Below, piece by piece: positions 33,309 through 42,472 of a stretch of DNA of 62,857 nucleotides. Origin of the DNA: Halomonas jincaotanensis (GTDB lineage: Bacteria > Pseudomonadota > Gammaproteobacteria > Pseudomonadales > Halomonadaceae); assembly GCF_018448785.1 (NCBI RefSeq), contig NZ_JAHCLU010000023.1, positions 1 to 62,857 of the forward strand. Reading direction: 5' to 3'. Position 1 is the first letter of the stretch. Each line of letters begins with the position of its first letter. The notes under the pieces are model-generated. The model saw only the letters and a program-made list of their open reading frames with translations. It did no database searches and had not been told where the DNA came from. The position numbers and the translations under genes are program-made.

Positions 33309-33974
33309 ATGAAACTGTTGCTACTCGAAGATGACGACCTGCTCGCAGAGAGCCTGGCCGAGAGTCTAAAGGACAGCGGTTACCGTGTTGACCTGGCCAC
33401 TTCACTAGAAGTGGCCAGGTCGCTGATGGCGACCGAACACTATGTGCTGGCGATTCTCGACCTCGGGTTGCCAGACGGTTCCGGCCTTGAATTACTCAAG
33501 GAATGGCGCAAGGAAGGGCATGACCTTCCTGTGCTGATCCTCACCGCCCGTGACACCTGGGAAGACAAGGTCGATGGCCTGGAGGGGGGCGCGGATGACT
33601 ATCTCACCAAGCCCTTCCACGAGGGAGAGCTTCTCGCACGACTCAAGGCGCTGCTGCGTCGTCGCTCGGGTAGCATGTCGCAGGAACTGGTGCTCAATGG
33701 AGTATGCCTCGATGAAGCCAACCAGTGCGTGCGCATCGATGAGGGTTCTTGGCAACCGCTGACAGGTACCGAATTTCGCCTGCTGCGCTACCTCATGCAC
33801 CATCCCGATCGCGTTCACTCGAAGGAGAAGCTGATCGATCAGCTCTATGCTCTGGGACAAGATGCGGCAGCGCCGAACCTGGTGGAGGTCTATATCGGTC
33901 GGCTACGGCGCCATCTTGGCAAGTCGATTATCCAGACGCGGCGCGGGCAAGGGTATGTCTTCGTTTCGCATTGA
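33309..33974 (+). CDS. copR: Copper-responsive OmpR-family response regulator
   Basis: A 221-residue regulator. The receiver domain (1-120) has the acidic pocket LLLEDDD, phospho-acceptor D51 (LAILDLGLPDGSG) and the Lys of LTKPF; the C-terminal winged helix (125-221) has LTGTEFRLLRYLM and LVEVYIGRLRRHLG. Its gene lies between a cupredoxin and a sensor kinase, next to copAB, so copper sensing is the obvious role; QseB is a close structural relative. Its end overlaps the kinase start by 20 bases. Candidate binding sites are the TTCAG repeats described here. Confidence 0.88.
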   Translation: MKLLLLEDDDLLAESLAESLKDSGYRVDLATSLEVARSLMATEHYVLAILDLGLPDGSGLELLKEWRKEGHDLPVLILTARDTWEDKVDGLEGGADDYLTKPFHEGELLARLKALLRRRSGSMSQELVLNGVCLDEANQCVRIDEGSWQPLTGTEFRLLRYLMHHPDRVHSKEKLIDQLYALGQDAAAPNLVEVYIGRLRRHLGKSIIQTRRGQGYVFVSH

Positions 33975-35289
33975 CCGACGCAGCTTGCGGTTCCGGTTGC
34001 TGGCCTGGCTATCCGGCATTGCTCTGCTGGTGGCGGTGGCGACGTGGTTTCTGCATGGCATCCTGTTGCAGGATCTGGCCCGCGACTTCCTCGGGGAGCG
34101 CCTTGAGCGGGAAGCCGATCATGCGATCGAGCAATTGCAGCAGGACCGCCTCGCTATTCCCATGGCACTGGACTCGGCGAGTCGGGGCTATCAGATTTTC
34201 CACCATCTCTACGTGCTCCGTCTGAGTGGCGATACCTCGGCGTCGGATGACAGCTGGCAGGCTACCCTGGCGCCCCTGCTCGATGAGGCAGACGATGCCC
34301 TCATCGAGGTGAAGGAAGGCGAACGACATCTGCTCGTCTACCGACGCCACTTCACGCGGGACGGGCAACCCGGTGTATTGCTGGTGGGTGAGGATTTTTC
34401 CCAGGTGGAGGCGGGGTTACAGCGGCTTCACTGGTGGGTCGCCGGCATCGCCGCTGGGCTGCTGGTGCTGTTGGTCACCCTGAACCTGCTGGCGGTCAAC
34501 CGTGGACTGATACCGCTTTCTCGGCTCCGCGACTAGTTGGGACAACTTCAGTCCGGTGAGCGTGAGCGGCTGTCTCTCGATGTGCCGTCCGAGCTGGACA
34601 GCCTGGTCGTGCAACTCAACCGCTTCATGGATGAGATCGATAGTCGCCTGCAACGCTCCCGCGACTCGGTGGCGAACCTGTCGCACGCGCTTAAGACGCC
34701 GCTCGCGGCGGTAACTCAAGTACTGCGAGGCTCGCGCCCCATTGATGAGGTTCGTCGCAAGAAGCTGGTGCAGCGTCTCGAATATATTCACGCCCAATTG
34801 GATGTTGAACTCAGGGGTTCTCGTATCGCAGGCCCCAATGCCGGGCGTCTATCTTGCCTTCATCGTGACGGCACGCGGCTGATCGAGATGTTTCGTGGCA
34901 TTTATCCGGACAAGCGATTCCATCTGACCCTGCCTGAGGATAGGGACCGGCGGGTTGCAATCGAGTCCCAGGATCTTACCGAGATGCTCGGCATCGTGCT
35001 CGACAATGCGGGGAAATGGGCGGCCCACGAGGTGATCTGCCGAGTGGCGGTGGACGGAGCGCTCAGGATCACCGTCGAGGATGATGGGCCAGGTGTTGCA
35101 GAGCAAGACCTGTCTAGCCTCGGCCAGCGAGGCATGCGCCTCGACGAGCGTCAGCCCGGATACGGGCTGGGCTTGTCGATCCTGACGCAACTCATGCCTC
35201 GGTATTCAGGTCAGGTGAGGTTCGACATCGGTCCCCTGGGTGGCTTGAGAGTCGAACTGACGATTCCCCTCAAAGAACGTTTGATGTGA
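33955..35289 (+). pseudogene. copS: Sensor histidine kinase (CopS/QseC-like) interrupted by an in-frame amber codon
   Basis: A single frame of 445 codons would encode a normal kinase: helix 1 (about 12-32), periplasmic sensor (33-155), helix 2 (165-185), HAMP, the H-box LSHALKTPLAAV with H244, N-box GIVLDNAGKW and the G-boxes DDGPGVAE and GYGLGL. Codon 194, just after LSRLRD, is TAG; family members usually have Glu here, a one-base change from GAG. Upstream the piece holds the sensor; downstream an immediate TTG could restart a soluble kinase half. A sequencing error or natural suppression cannot be excluded. The start ATG lies inside copR. Confidence 0.8.
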
Positions 35290-35298
35290 CCGCCTTTT

Positions 35299-35314
35299 TT
35301 CAGCTGTGATTCAG
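35299..35314 (+). promoter_or_regulatory. Candidate CopR box upstream of copA
   Basis: TTCAG at 35299-35303 and 35310-35314 (11-base period), 48 bases before the multicopper oxidase start and just after the kinase gene. It matches the repeats at 32745 and 38077. Confidence 0.6.
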
Positions 35315-35361
35315 CTTCTCCCGTCACCATGGGCTTCACGAGACATTGACGGGAGTCACAC

Positions 35362-37191
35362 ATGGCAAGATCCAGAGTCATCACGCATCCGCTGTCACGC
35401 CGTCAGATCCTGAAAGGCGGTGCGGCACTGGGGCTGGGGTCGGCGGCCGCGCTTGGCTTACGTCCCAGCTGGGCCGATCCCTGGGGGCAGACCAACGCCT
35501 ATGCCAAGGGCGTCGAGGAAGGCCCCGAGGTGGCACTGGCCATCCGCCGTGAGTCGCTGCCGATCGCGGGCCAGCAAACCCACCCCATCAGCATCAACGG
35601 TACCAGTCCGGGGCCGCTGATCCGCCTCAAGGAAGGGCAGGATGCGGTACTGCGCGTCACCAACCTGCTCGACGAGCCAACGTCCATTCACTGGCATGGA
35701 TTGATTCTTCCGCCAGGCATGGATGGCGTGCCGGGATTGAGCTTCGCCGGCATCGCCCCGGGCGAGACCTTCACCTACCGTTTCCCGGTGCGCCAGAACG
35801 GCACCTACTGGTATCACAGCCACTCCGGCCTGCAGGAGCAGCTCGGTCATGCCGGGCCGCTGGTCATCGATGCTGCCGAACGTGAGCCTTTCCGCTACGA
35901 CCGTGAGCACGTATTGCTACTTACCGACTGGAGCTTCGAGGACCCCATGTCGGTCTTCCGTAACCTGAAGACCGCCGAGGGCTACTACAACTTTCAGGAG
36001 CGCACCATCGCCGACTTCTTCGCCGACGTGCGCGAGAAGGGATTTTCCGCTACCGCCGAGATGCGCAGCATGTGGGCGAAAATGCGCATGAGCTCGCGCG
36101 ATATCGCCGACGTGACCGGCAGCACCTATACCTATCTGCTCAATGGTCACTCGCCCCAAGAAAACTGGACGGCGCTGTTCAAGGCCGGCGAGCGTATTCG
36201 CTTGCGGGTAATCAACGGCTCGGCCATGTCCTACTTCGACGTGCGCATCCCCGGGCTGAAGATGACCGTGGTGGCGGCCGACGGCCAGCCGATACAGCCG
36301 GTCCCCATCGACGAGTTTCGCATTGCGGTGGCCGAGACCTATGACGTACTGGTCATGCCCGAGGACGACACGGCCTACACCCTCTTCGCCGAGTCCATGG
36401 ACCGCAGCGGCTATGCGCGCGCCACCCTTGCGCCCCGTGAGGGAATGGAGGCGGAGATCCCAGAGCGCCGCCAGATCGCTGATCGTGGCATGGAGGCCAT
36501 GGGGGCCTACGGCATGGCGGGCATGGACCACTCCGGCATGGCGGGCATGGACCACTCCGGCATGGAAGGTATGGACCACTCCAACATGCAGGGTATGGAC
36601 CACACCAGCATGCAGGGCATGGATCACGCCAACATGCAGGGCATGGATCACTCCAGCATGGCGGGCATGTCGGATGAGCGTAACGGAATGAAGGCCAGCG
36701 GCATGCTGGCGGCAGGGGCGGCGCAGCCGGGCTCTCGCTACGATCAGGCCGGCATCGGTATCGATCCCGACGAGCGCCGGATGCTGGTCTACCGCGACCT
36801 CAAGGCCTTTACCCCCTGGGCGGACCGACGTGAACCGGGACGGGAGCTGGAGTTGCACCTCACTGGCAATATGGAACGCTACATGTGGTCCTTCGATGAC
36901 AAGAAATTCAGCGAGGTGACGGGTCCCATTCACTTCGACAAGGACGAGCGACTGCGCCTGATCCTGATCAACGACACCATGATGGAGCACCCCATCCACC
37001 TTCACGGCATGTGGATGGAGCTGGAAAACGGCCAGGGCGAGCTGATCCCCCGCAAGCACACCCTGAACGTCAAGCCCGGCGAGCGCGTCTCGGCACTGAT
37101 CACCGCCGATGCCGAGGGCAGCTGGGCGTTCCACTGTCACCTGCTTTACCACATGGATGCCGGCATGTTCCGGGTCGTCAAGGTTTCGTAA
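35362..37191 (+). CDS. copA: Copper-resistance multicopper oxidase CopA
   Basis: A 609-residue periplasmic oxidase exported by the Tat pathway (SRRQILKGGAALGLG at the N-terminus). Copper ligands are all visible: IHWHGL and YWYHSHSG in the first cupredoxin domain, HPIHLHGMW and WAFHCHLLYHMDAGMF in the last. It oxidises Cu(I) to the less toxic Cu(II). Between residues about 375 and 435 lies a Met/His-rich stretch of six GMDHSxMx repeats that would store or gather copper. It forms an operon with copB (9-base gap) behind a candidate CopR box. GGGAG precedes the ATG. Confidence 0.95.
   Translation: MARSRVITHPLSRRQILKGGAALGLGSAAALGLRPSWADPWGQTNAYAKGVEEGPEVALAIRRESLPIAGQQTHPISINGTSPGPLIRLKEGQDAVLRVTNLLDEPTSIHWHGLILPPGMDGVPGLSFAGIAPGETFTYRFPVRQNGTYWYHSHSGLQEQLGHAGPLVIDAAEREPFRYDREHVLLLTDWSFEDPMSVFRNLKTAEGYYNFQERTIADFFADVREKGFSATAEMRSMWAKMRMSSRDIADVTGSTYTYLLNGHSPQENWTALFKAGERIRLRVINGSAMSYFDVRIPGLKMTVVAADGQPIQPVPIDEFRIAVAETYDVLVMPEDDTAYTLFAESMDRSGYARATLAPREGMEAEIPERRQIADRGMEAMGAYGMAGMDHSGMAGMDHSGMEGMDHSNMQGMDHTSMQGMDHANMQGMDHSSMAGMSDERNGMKASGMLAAGAAQPGSRYDQAGIGIDPDERRMLVYRDLKAFTPWADRREPGRELELHLTGNMERYMWSFDDKKFSEVTGPIHFDKDERLRLILINDTMMEHPIHLHGMWMELENGQGELIPRKHTLNVKPGERVSALITADAEGSWAFHCHLLYHMDAGMFRVVKVS
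36520..36663 (+). repeat. 24-base tandem repeat coding GMDHSxMx (six copies)
   Basis: Six in-frame units of 24 bases within copA encode GMDHSGMA, GMDHSGME, GMDHSNMQ, GMDHTSMQ, GMDHANMQ and GMDHSSMA. Copy number in such repeats is prone to slippage, and each unit adds a Met/His copper site. Confidence 0.85.
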
Positions 37192-37200
37192 GGAGAAGGC

Positions 37201-37971
37201 ATGACTATCAACATTCCCATGACAGCGGCCGGCGCCGTGCTGGCCATGCTGACGTTTTCCGTCGCTCAGGCGGAAGACGGCTACGATGCCCCGGCCGGCT
37301 GGCCGTCACCGGTCGTGGAACACAACATGGCCATGGCGCTGTTCGACCGACTCGAGTACGCCGTGCCCGACAAGGGCGACGAGGCGCTGGTCTGGGACTT
37401 CCAGGCCTGGTACGGCGGTGACGTCAACCGCGTCTATCTGAAGTCCGAAGGTGAGAACGTCCAGGGCGACGGCGAGGATGCCGAGTTCGAGTCGCTGGAG
37501 CTGCTCTACAGCCGACTCGTCGCCGACTTCTGGGAGCTGCAGGGCGGCATCGGCTACCAGGGCGGGGTGTTCTCGGATGACCATGCCGAGCGAACCTACG
37601 GCGTGGTGGGCCTGCAAGGGGTCATGCCCTATGGCATCGAGACCGACCTGGCCCTGCAGGTCAGTGACGAGGGCGACGTCTCGGCAAGCGTCGAGGGCGA
37701 GTACGACCTGCGCCTGACACAACGTCTTTATTTGCAGCCACGTACCGAAATTGCCGTCGCTGCCAGCGACGTCGAGGCGTTCGGCGTCGGCGAAGGGCTC
37801 AATTCGGTGCGAGTCGGTATGCGTCTGGGCTATGAGGTGACCCGCCGTTTCGCTCCCTACGTCGGTGCCTACTGGGAAAAACAATACGGCGATACCGCCG
37901 ATCTCGCACGCGCCAGCGGTGATGCCACAGAAGATACCGGCGTGGTGGCGGGGGTGAGGCTGATGTTCTGA
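37201..37971 (+). CDS. copB: Copper-resistance outer-membrane protein CopB
   Basis: A 256-residue protein with signal peptide (ending VAQAE) and a predicted beta-barrel of the CopB family (KGDEALVWDFQAWYGGDVNRV, then alternating strands to the C-terminal VVAGVRLMF with terminal Phe). It is shorter than some CopB proteins because it lacks the Met-rich N-terminal segment, which here is supplied by CopA. It follows copA by 9 bases with AAGGAG. It binds or passes copper at the outer membrane. Confidence 0.92.
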   Translation: MTINIPMTAAGAVLAMLTFSVAQAEDGYDAPAGWPSPVVEHNMAMALFDRLEYAVPDKGDEALVWDFQAWYGGDVNRVYLKSEGENVQGDGEDAEFESLELLYSRLVADFWELQGGIGYQGGVFSDDHAERTYGVVGLQGVMPYGIETDLALQVSDEGDVSASVEGEYDLRLTQRLYLQPRTEIAVAASDVEAFGVGEGLNSVRVGMRLGYEVTRRFAPYVGAYWEKQYGDTADLARASGDATEDTGVVAGVRLMF

Positions 37972-37996
37972 CCTTCATTGTGTTTTCGTTACCTGG

Positions 37997-38018
37997 CGCC
38001 ACCGAAAGGTGGCGTTCT
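37997..38018 (+). terminator. Hairpin after copB, probable terminator
   Basis: CGCCACC-GAAA-GGTGGCG forms a 7-base GC stem with a GNRA-type loop 26 bases after the copB stop; the T tail is weak (GTTCTC). Confidence 0.6.
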
Positions 38019-38037
38019 CGATTGAGCCTGCTTTTCC

Positions 38038-38067
38038 ATGATCATTTGACCTTGGTCAAATGATCAT
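38038..38067. promoter_or_regulatory. 30-base perfect inverted repeat containing an FNR/Anr-type box
   Basis: ATGATCATTTGACC-TT-GGTCAAATGATCAT is a perfect 14+14 repeat. Its centre, TTGAC-CTTG-GTCAA (38046-38059), fits the TTGAY-N4-RTCAA pattern bound by the Crp/Fnr superfamily. It lies between the copB hairpin and the CopR box ahead of lgt, about 140 bases before the lgt start. It lacks a T tail, so an operator is more likely than a terminator. Confidence 0.55.
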
Positions 38068-38076
38068 CAGGCCGGA

Positions 38077-38092
38077 TTCAGGATGCGTTCAG
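38077..38092 (+). promoter_or_regulatory. Candidate CopR box upstream of lgt
   Basis: TTCAG at 38077-38081 and 38088-38092 within ATTCAGGATGCGTTCAGG, again with an 11-base period. It suggests that the lgt gene and its neighbour belong to the copper regulon. Confidence 0.55.
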
Positions 38093-38195
38093 GTAGAAAG
38101 CCCAGAATGATCACAGCAATGAACTTGAGTCCTTGGTGCCGACGTAAGCAGGACCAAGTCAATTTTCGGCGACCAGGAGCCACGAGGAGAATGCC

Positions 38196-39005
38196 ATGAT
38201 TGCCTATCCACAAATCGACCCTGTGGCATTTTCCCTAGGACCGATCCAGATCCATTGGTACGGCCTGATGTACGTGGTGGGTTTCGTCGCCGCCTGGTGG
38301 CTGGGGCGACGCCGGGCCCATCGCTTGGGGCTGACCCACGATGATATCGGCGACCTGATCTTCTACTCCGCGCTAGGGGTGGTACTCGGCGGACGGCTGG
38401 GCTACGCACTCTTTTACGGAAGCGAGCAGTGGCTCGCTGATCCGCTCTGGCTGGTGCGGATCTGGGAAGGGGGTATGAGTTTCCATGGGGGCTTGATCGG
38501 AGTGCTGGTCGCGACCCTGGCGTTTGCGCGCAAGCGCCGTCTAGCCTACCTGCAACTGACCGATTTCATCGCACCGCTGGTGCCGATCGGCCTGGGTGCC
38601 GGTCGCCTCGGCAATTTCATCAACCACGAGTTGCCAGGGAGGGTAAGCGATGTCCCCTGGGCGATGGTTTTCCCTCCCATGATGGGAGTGGGACCTGAGC
38701 CGCGCCACCCATCAGCGCTCTATGAGTTAGCTTTAGAAGGCGTGGTGCTGTTTGCCGTGCTGTGGTGGCTGTCGCGGCGACCGCAGCAGCAAGGCTTCAT
38801 CTCGGGGTTGTTCCTGCTTCTGTATGGCGCCTTCCGCTTCAGCGTGGAGTTCGTGCGTCTTCCCGACCCGCAACTGGGCTTCATCGCCTTTGGTTGGCTC
38901 ACCATGGGTCAGTTGTTGACATTGCCGATGATGGTTGTCGGCGTGCTGTTGGTCATCGTGGCGTATCGCCGCCAGCAAACCGTGGTTGCTTTATCGGGTC
39001 GTTGA
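38196..39005 (+). CDS. lgt: Prolipoprotein diacylglyceryl transferase, island copy
   Basis: A 269-residue membrane enzyme that attaches diacylglycerol to the lipobox cysteine of prelipoproteins. The family signatures are present: [12 protein letters not shown] near residue 23, [10 protein letters not shown] and [16 protein letters not shown]. The seven-helix size is normal. Housekeeping lgt genes usually sit next to thyA; this one lies in a copper island behind a candidate CopR box, so it is probably a second, metal-associated copy. GAGGAG precedes the ATG. Which lipoprotein it serves is not clear from the window. Confidence 0.9.
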   Translation: MIAYPQIDPVAFSLGPIQIHWYGLMYVVGFVAAWWLGRRRAHRLGLTHDDIGDLIFYSALGVVLGGRLGYALFYGSEQWLADPLWLVRIWEGGMSFHGGLIGVLVATLAFARKRRLAYLQLTDFIAPLVPIGLGAGRLGNFINHELPGRVSDVPWAMVFPPMMGVGPEPRHPSALYELALEGVVLFAVLWWLSRRPQQQGFISGLFLLLYGAFRFSVEFVRLPDPQLGFIAFGWLTMGQLLTLPMMVVGVLLVIVAYRRQQTVVALSGR

Positions 39006-39081
39006 GCGATGCCAGTGCCATGGGAGACATGGCGATAAGGTTGGAAAAGCCTTATCGATATTGCACTTTACGGAGGTTGTC

Positions 39082-39423
39082 ATGAAACAACATCGAGAGC
39101 ACCGCTTGGGAGTCTCAGAAACTACCTTGGTTAACCGGCACTTAAAGCTTGATTCCAGAGATCTGAATGCGGTTCACGCGGCTGTAGCGGATATCGATAA
39201 GCTCTACGGGATAGACAATGTTTCGTTCGATGACAAGAAACGACAGCTGCACCTGGCCTATGATGCCTCACGCCTCTGTCTCGACTGTGTTGAAGAAATT
39301 CTGGAAAAACATGCTATCGAAATAAGCCATGATTGGTGGACCCGCTTCAAGGAAGAGCATTATCGCTTTGTCGATCAGAATGTGAAGGATAATGCCAAGA
39401 AGGAACCTTGGAGCTGCCATTGA
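39082..39423 (+). CDS. Small hypothetical protein with HMA-like fold, metal-island associated
   Basis: A 113-residue protein. The central part (HLKLDSRDLNAVHAAVADID, then NVSFDDKKRQLHLAYDAS) has the beta-alpha-beta pattern of ferredoxin-like heavy-metal-associated domains but lacks the MxCxxC loop; a single CLDC lies further on. The tail NVKDNAKKEPWSCH is polar. CGGAGG precedes the ATG. It follows lgt by about 75 bases and may share its transcript. I do not recognise a named family; a metal chaperone or regulator is plausible. The following gap 39424-39624 shows nothing. Confidence 0.55.
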   Translation: MKQHREHRLGVSETTLVNRHLKLDSRDLNAVHAAVADIDKLYGIDNVSFDDKKRQLHLAYDASRLCLDCVEEILEKHAIEISHDWWTRFKEEHYRFVDQNVKDNAKKEPWSCH

Positions 39424-39624
39424 ATGGTACCCATATTCATGCGTAAAGCTGGCCTGAAGGTGAGCGCAGCATAAAGATATGCTTGGTCCGCGCCGGAACT
39501 TAATGTAGCGCTATTTGCCAAGCGGGTAATCAATCACGCGGGACCCGACACCTAAAGGACGGAACCAAGCAGTATCGGCCAGTTCGCGTGTTCTATGTCT
39601 CGGTCGTTTTGATAGCGAGTGCGA

Positions 39625-40989
39625 TCACCTTACCAGTCCCGCGAGAAAGAACTGAGCGGCCAGGCCGATGATGAACGTGGCTGCAAATGTGATCATCACT
39701 ACGATGCTGGGCCATGTGTGCGGTGCGGCGGATGCTCTCTCCCCTCGCCGGTACATCGGCACGACGATGCGCAGATACACCGCGAGCGAGAGCACGCTGT
39801 TGGCGATCGCCACGACGGCCAGCCAGGTGAACTGGACATCGATGGCGGCAGCGAAGAGCAGGAACTTGCCGACGAAGCCGGCAAGTGGCGGGATGCCGAC
39901 CAGCGACAGCAGGAAGATCACCATGGCGATCCCCATCAGCACCCGTGTGCGCCCCAGCCCGTTGAAATCGCTCAGGATCCTTCCTGTCAAAGCGACAACG
40001 GCGAAGGCACCCAGGTTCATGGCGGCGTAGGCGGCGGCGAACAGAATGATCGACGGCAAGGCAAGCTCACTTGAGCCCACCGCCACGATGCCCAGAAGGA
40101 AATAACCGGACTGGGCAATCGATGAATAAGCCAACAACCTGACGACGTTGTCCTGCACCAGCGCGGCGAGATAGCCGTAGGTCATGCTCAGCACGGCCAG
40201 GCCCGCCATGACGGCCGGCCAGCCACTGTTCGCTGGCACATCACTCACCACCTGGGTAAGCGCGAACAGGGCACCGATTTTGGGCACGACGGACAGGTAG
40301 GCGGCAATCGACAACGGCGCGCCCTCGTAGGCGTCGGGTGCCCAGAAATGAAACGGAACCAGTGACGCCTTGTAGCCGAGACCGACGACGACGGCCACCA
40401 GCCCTAGGATGGCGGCCAGCGGTACCGCGTCCGTGCGCGCCAGATCGGCGAGCAGCGTGGAACCGGTGGCGCCGAACCAGTAGCTGAGCCCGAAGATCAT
40501 GACCGCACCGGCAACCGAGCCGAACACGAAGAATTTCATGGCGGCCTCGGTGGCCGAGTCGTCGTCCGGATAGGCGACGAGCGCGAAGGTGGCCAGGCTG
40601 GTCAGCAGCGTGCCCAGCACCAGGAACATGACATCGCCTGCCCCGGCCAGCACCAGCGCGCCGAAGGTTGCCAGGCACATCAGGCTGTAGACCGTGCCTT
40701 CGCGTGCGGTGCCGCCGACGTCGTTTCGTGCCAGCAGCAGAGACAGTACGGTGGCCGGCAACAGGATAAGCTTTGCCCAGATGCTCAGCGCGTCGATCCG
40801 GAAGCTGCCGCCGAACACGTTGGTCTCCGTGCCGAGCAAGGGCACCGTCAAGCCCGTGGCGACAAGCAAGCCCGCGGCGGCGATGGACAGCGAGATTCGA
40901 GGTCGGCGAAGCATTTCCGCGATCAGCACGCCGACGGCCGTCAACAGCACGGCGATCTCTGGCATCAGTAATGCGAGGTCATGGCCCAT
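39625..40989 (-). CDS. nuoN: Complex I-like antiporter subunit NuoN
   Basis: A 454-residue, 14-helix membrane protein of the Mrp/Nuo antiporter superfamily. The helix 7-8 region VGLGYKASLVPFHFWAPDAYEGAP carries the conserved channel Lys, and PKIGALFAL a second Lys, so a proton path can be drawn. It is the last gene of the eight-gene complex I-like operon (A-BD-H-J-K-L-M-N) and its start overlaps the NuoM stop (TAATG). Size is slightly shorter than in E. coli. No terminator is obvious downstream. Confidence 0.9.
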   Translation of the reverse strand: MGHDLALLMPEIAVLLTAVGVLIAEMLRRPRISLSIAAAGLLVATGLTVPLLGTETNVFGGSFRIDALSIWAKLILLPATVLSLLLARNDVGGTAREGTVYSLMCLATFGALVLAGAGDVMFLVLGTLLTSLATFALVAYPDDDSATEAAMKFFVFGSVAGAVMIFGLSYWFGATGSTLLADLARTDAVPLAAILGLVAVVVGLGYKASLVPFHFWAPDAYEGAPLSIAAYLSVVPKIGALFALTQVVSDVPANSGWPAVMAGLAVLSMTYGYLAALVQDNVVRLLAYSSIAQSGYFLLGIVAVGSSELALPSIILFAAAYAAMNLGAFAVVALTGRILSDFNGLGRTRVLMGIAMVIFLLSLVGIPPLAGFVGKFLLFAAAIDVQFTWLAVVAIANSVLSLAVYLRIVVPMYRRGERASAAPHTWPSIVVMITFAATFIIGLAAQFFLAGLVR

Positions 40990-42458
40990 TACAGCACCAA
41001 CGACGATGTGGTCCGGTGAATGACGTCAAGCACCCAGGACGGTGCTACGCCGGTGGCGACGGTGAGTACCAGGAGCGGCGCTACGGCTAGCAGTTCTCGT
41101 GTGCTCAGGTCCGGCATGGCATGCCACCGTTGCCGGGGCTCGCCGAGGAAGGTTTCGCGGATCGCCTTGAGAAAGGTGCCGGCAATGATGGCAATGCCCA
41201 GCACCACGACAACCGCTGCGGGTACACTACCCAAAGTGCTGAGAAATATCTGGAACTCGGCCGGAAAGTGCGCCAGACCTGGCAGACCCAGGGACGCAAA
41301 GGCAGCCAATATAAATGACCAGCCTAGAAGCGGGACCGTCTTGAGCAGGCCGCCGAACGCGCCCATTTCACGGCTATGGGCGCGTTCCTGGATCATGCCC
41401 ACCAGGAAGAACAGGGCCCCGGTGACCAGGCCGTGGCTGAACATCTGCAACACCGCGCCGTCCAGTGCGACGGCACGCACCGAGGGGTCGAGCGTCAGCG
41501 CGGCCACGGCAACGCCCACAATCACATAGCCCATATGGTTGATCGAGGTATAGGCCACGAGGCGTTTGAGATCCGTCTGCGCCAGGGCGGCAAAGGCCCC
41601 ATAGAGTGCGCTGACGACGCCGAAGACCAGGATAACCATTCCCGCTTCGCGGAAGGCCTCGGGGGTCATTTGCAGGGCAAAGCGGATCAGGCCGTAAGTG
41701 CCGAACTTCAGCATAATGCCGGCGAGGATGACGCTGCCGACGGTTGGCGCCTGGACGTGGGCGGCAGGCAACCAGGTGTGCAGCGGCACCGCGGGGATCT
41801 TGACCGCGAAGGTGATCAGCATGGCGATCAACGCCCACATGGCCGCTGCTCCACTCAGAGGCGGGTCGGCGATCCAGGCACGCATATCGAAACTGGGTTC
41901 GGGGCTACCGAGGTAAAGCCCCAGGATAGCGAGCAACAATGGCAGGCTGCCCAGCAGCGTGTAGAGGAAGAACATCAGCGCCGCGCGCTGCCGGTCCTCA
42001 TGCCCCCAGCCGGCGATCATGAAGTACATCGACACCAGGGAGACCTCGAAGAACACATAGAACAGGAGTGCGTCGAGGGCGGTGAAGGTCCCGATTGCCG
42101 TGGTTTCGAGAAGCAGGATCAGGACCACGTAGGCGCGCGGGCGTTCGCGAAGCGACGAGGCGAAGATGAACGCCACCAGGAACATCACCGCGCTCAAAAG
42201 CACCAGCGGCAGGCTGATGCCGTCAACCCCGACCCGGTAGGCGGCGCCGATGACCGGGATCCATTCCAGTTCATCGACCTGGGAAAAGTCCGCGCCACTC
42301 ACTCCCTCCAGCCACATGGCCAGGGCACCGGCCAGGGTCAGGACCGCGGTGCCAATGCCGATGCCATGTACGGTCCGCGCTGTCGGCCTCGGCAGGCACA
42401 GAATCAGGACGGCACCGGCGAGCGGCAAGAACAGGGTAATGGAGACGAGTGGTAGCAT
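40989..42458 (-). CDS. nuoM: Complex I-like antiporter subunit NuoM
   Basis: A 489-residue antiporter-type subunit with 14 helices. Conserved pump residues are present: Glu in FYVFFEVSLVSMYFMIAGWG, Lys in FAVKIPAVPLHTWLPAAHVQ, and the discontinuous helix around GSVILAGIMLKFGTYGLIR. It starts 14 bases after nuoL and overlaps nuoN. All residues needed for proton translocation seem present even though the redox modules of complex I are missing from this operon. Confidence 0.92.
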   Translation of the reverse strand: MLPLVSITLFLPLAGAVLILCLPRPTARTVHGIGIGTAVLTLAGALAMWLEGVSGADFSQVDELEWIPVIGAAYRVGVDGISLPLVLLSAVMFLVAFIFASSLRERPRAYVVLILLLETTAIGTFTALDALLFYVFFEVSLVSMYFMIAGWGHEDRQRAALMFFLYTLLGSLPLLLAILGLYLGSPEPSFDMRAWIADPPLSGAAAMWALIAMLITFAVKIPAVPLHTWLPAAHVQAPTVGSVILAGIMLKFGTYGLIRFALQMTPEAFREAGMVILVFGVVSALYGAFAALAQTDLKRLVAYTSINHMGYVIVGVAVAALTLDPSVRAVALDGAVLQMFSHGLVTGALFFLVGMIQERAHSREMGAFGGLLKTVPLLGWSFILAAFASLGLPGLAHFPAEFQIFLSTLGSVPAAVVVVLGIAIIAGTFLKAIRETFLGEPRQRWHAMPDLSTRELLAVAPLLVLTVATGVAPSWVLDVIHRTTSSLVL

Positions 42459-42472
42459 GGTAGGGCTGTCCT

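Noticed and set aside
36520..36663. Tandem 24-base units as a CRISPR array or minisatellite
   Set aside because: The units have no spacers and are in frame within copA, encoding Met/His copper repeats.
38038..38067. Reading the palindrome as a terminator
   Set aside because: There is no T run and the GC content of the stem is low; a GC-rich hairpin at 37997 is the better terminator.
41376..42455. A 359-codon plus-strand frame opposite nuoM
   Set aside because: It is antisense to a clearly recognisable, overlapping-operon gene and has no family-like composition; GC-rich genes give long open shadows.
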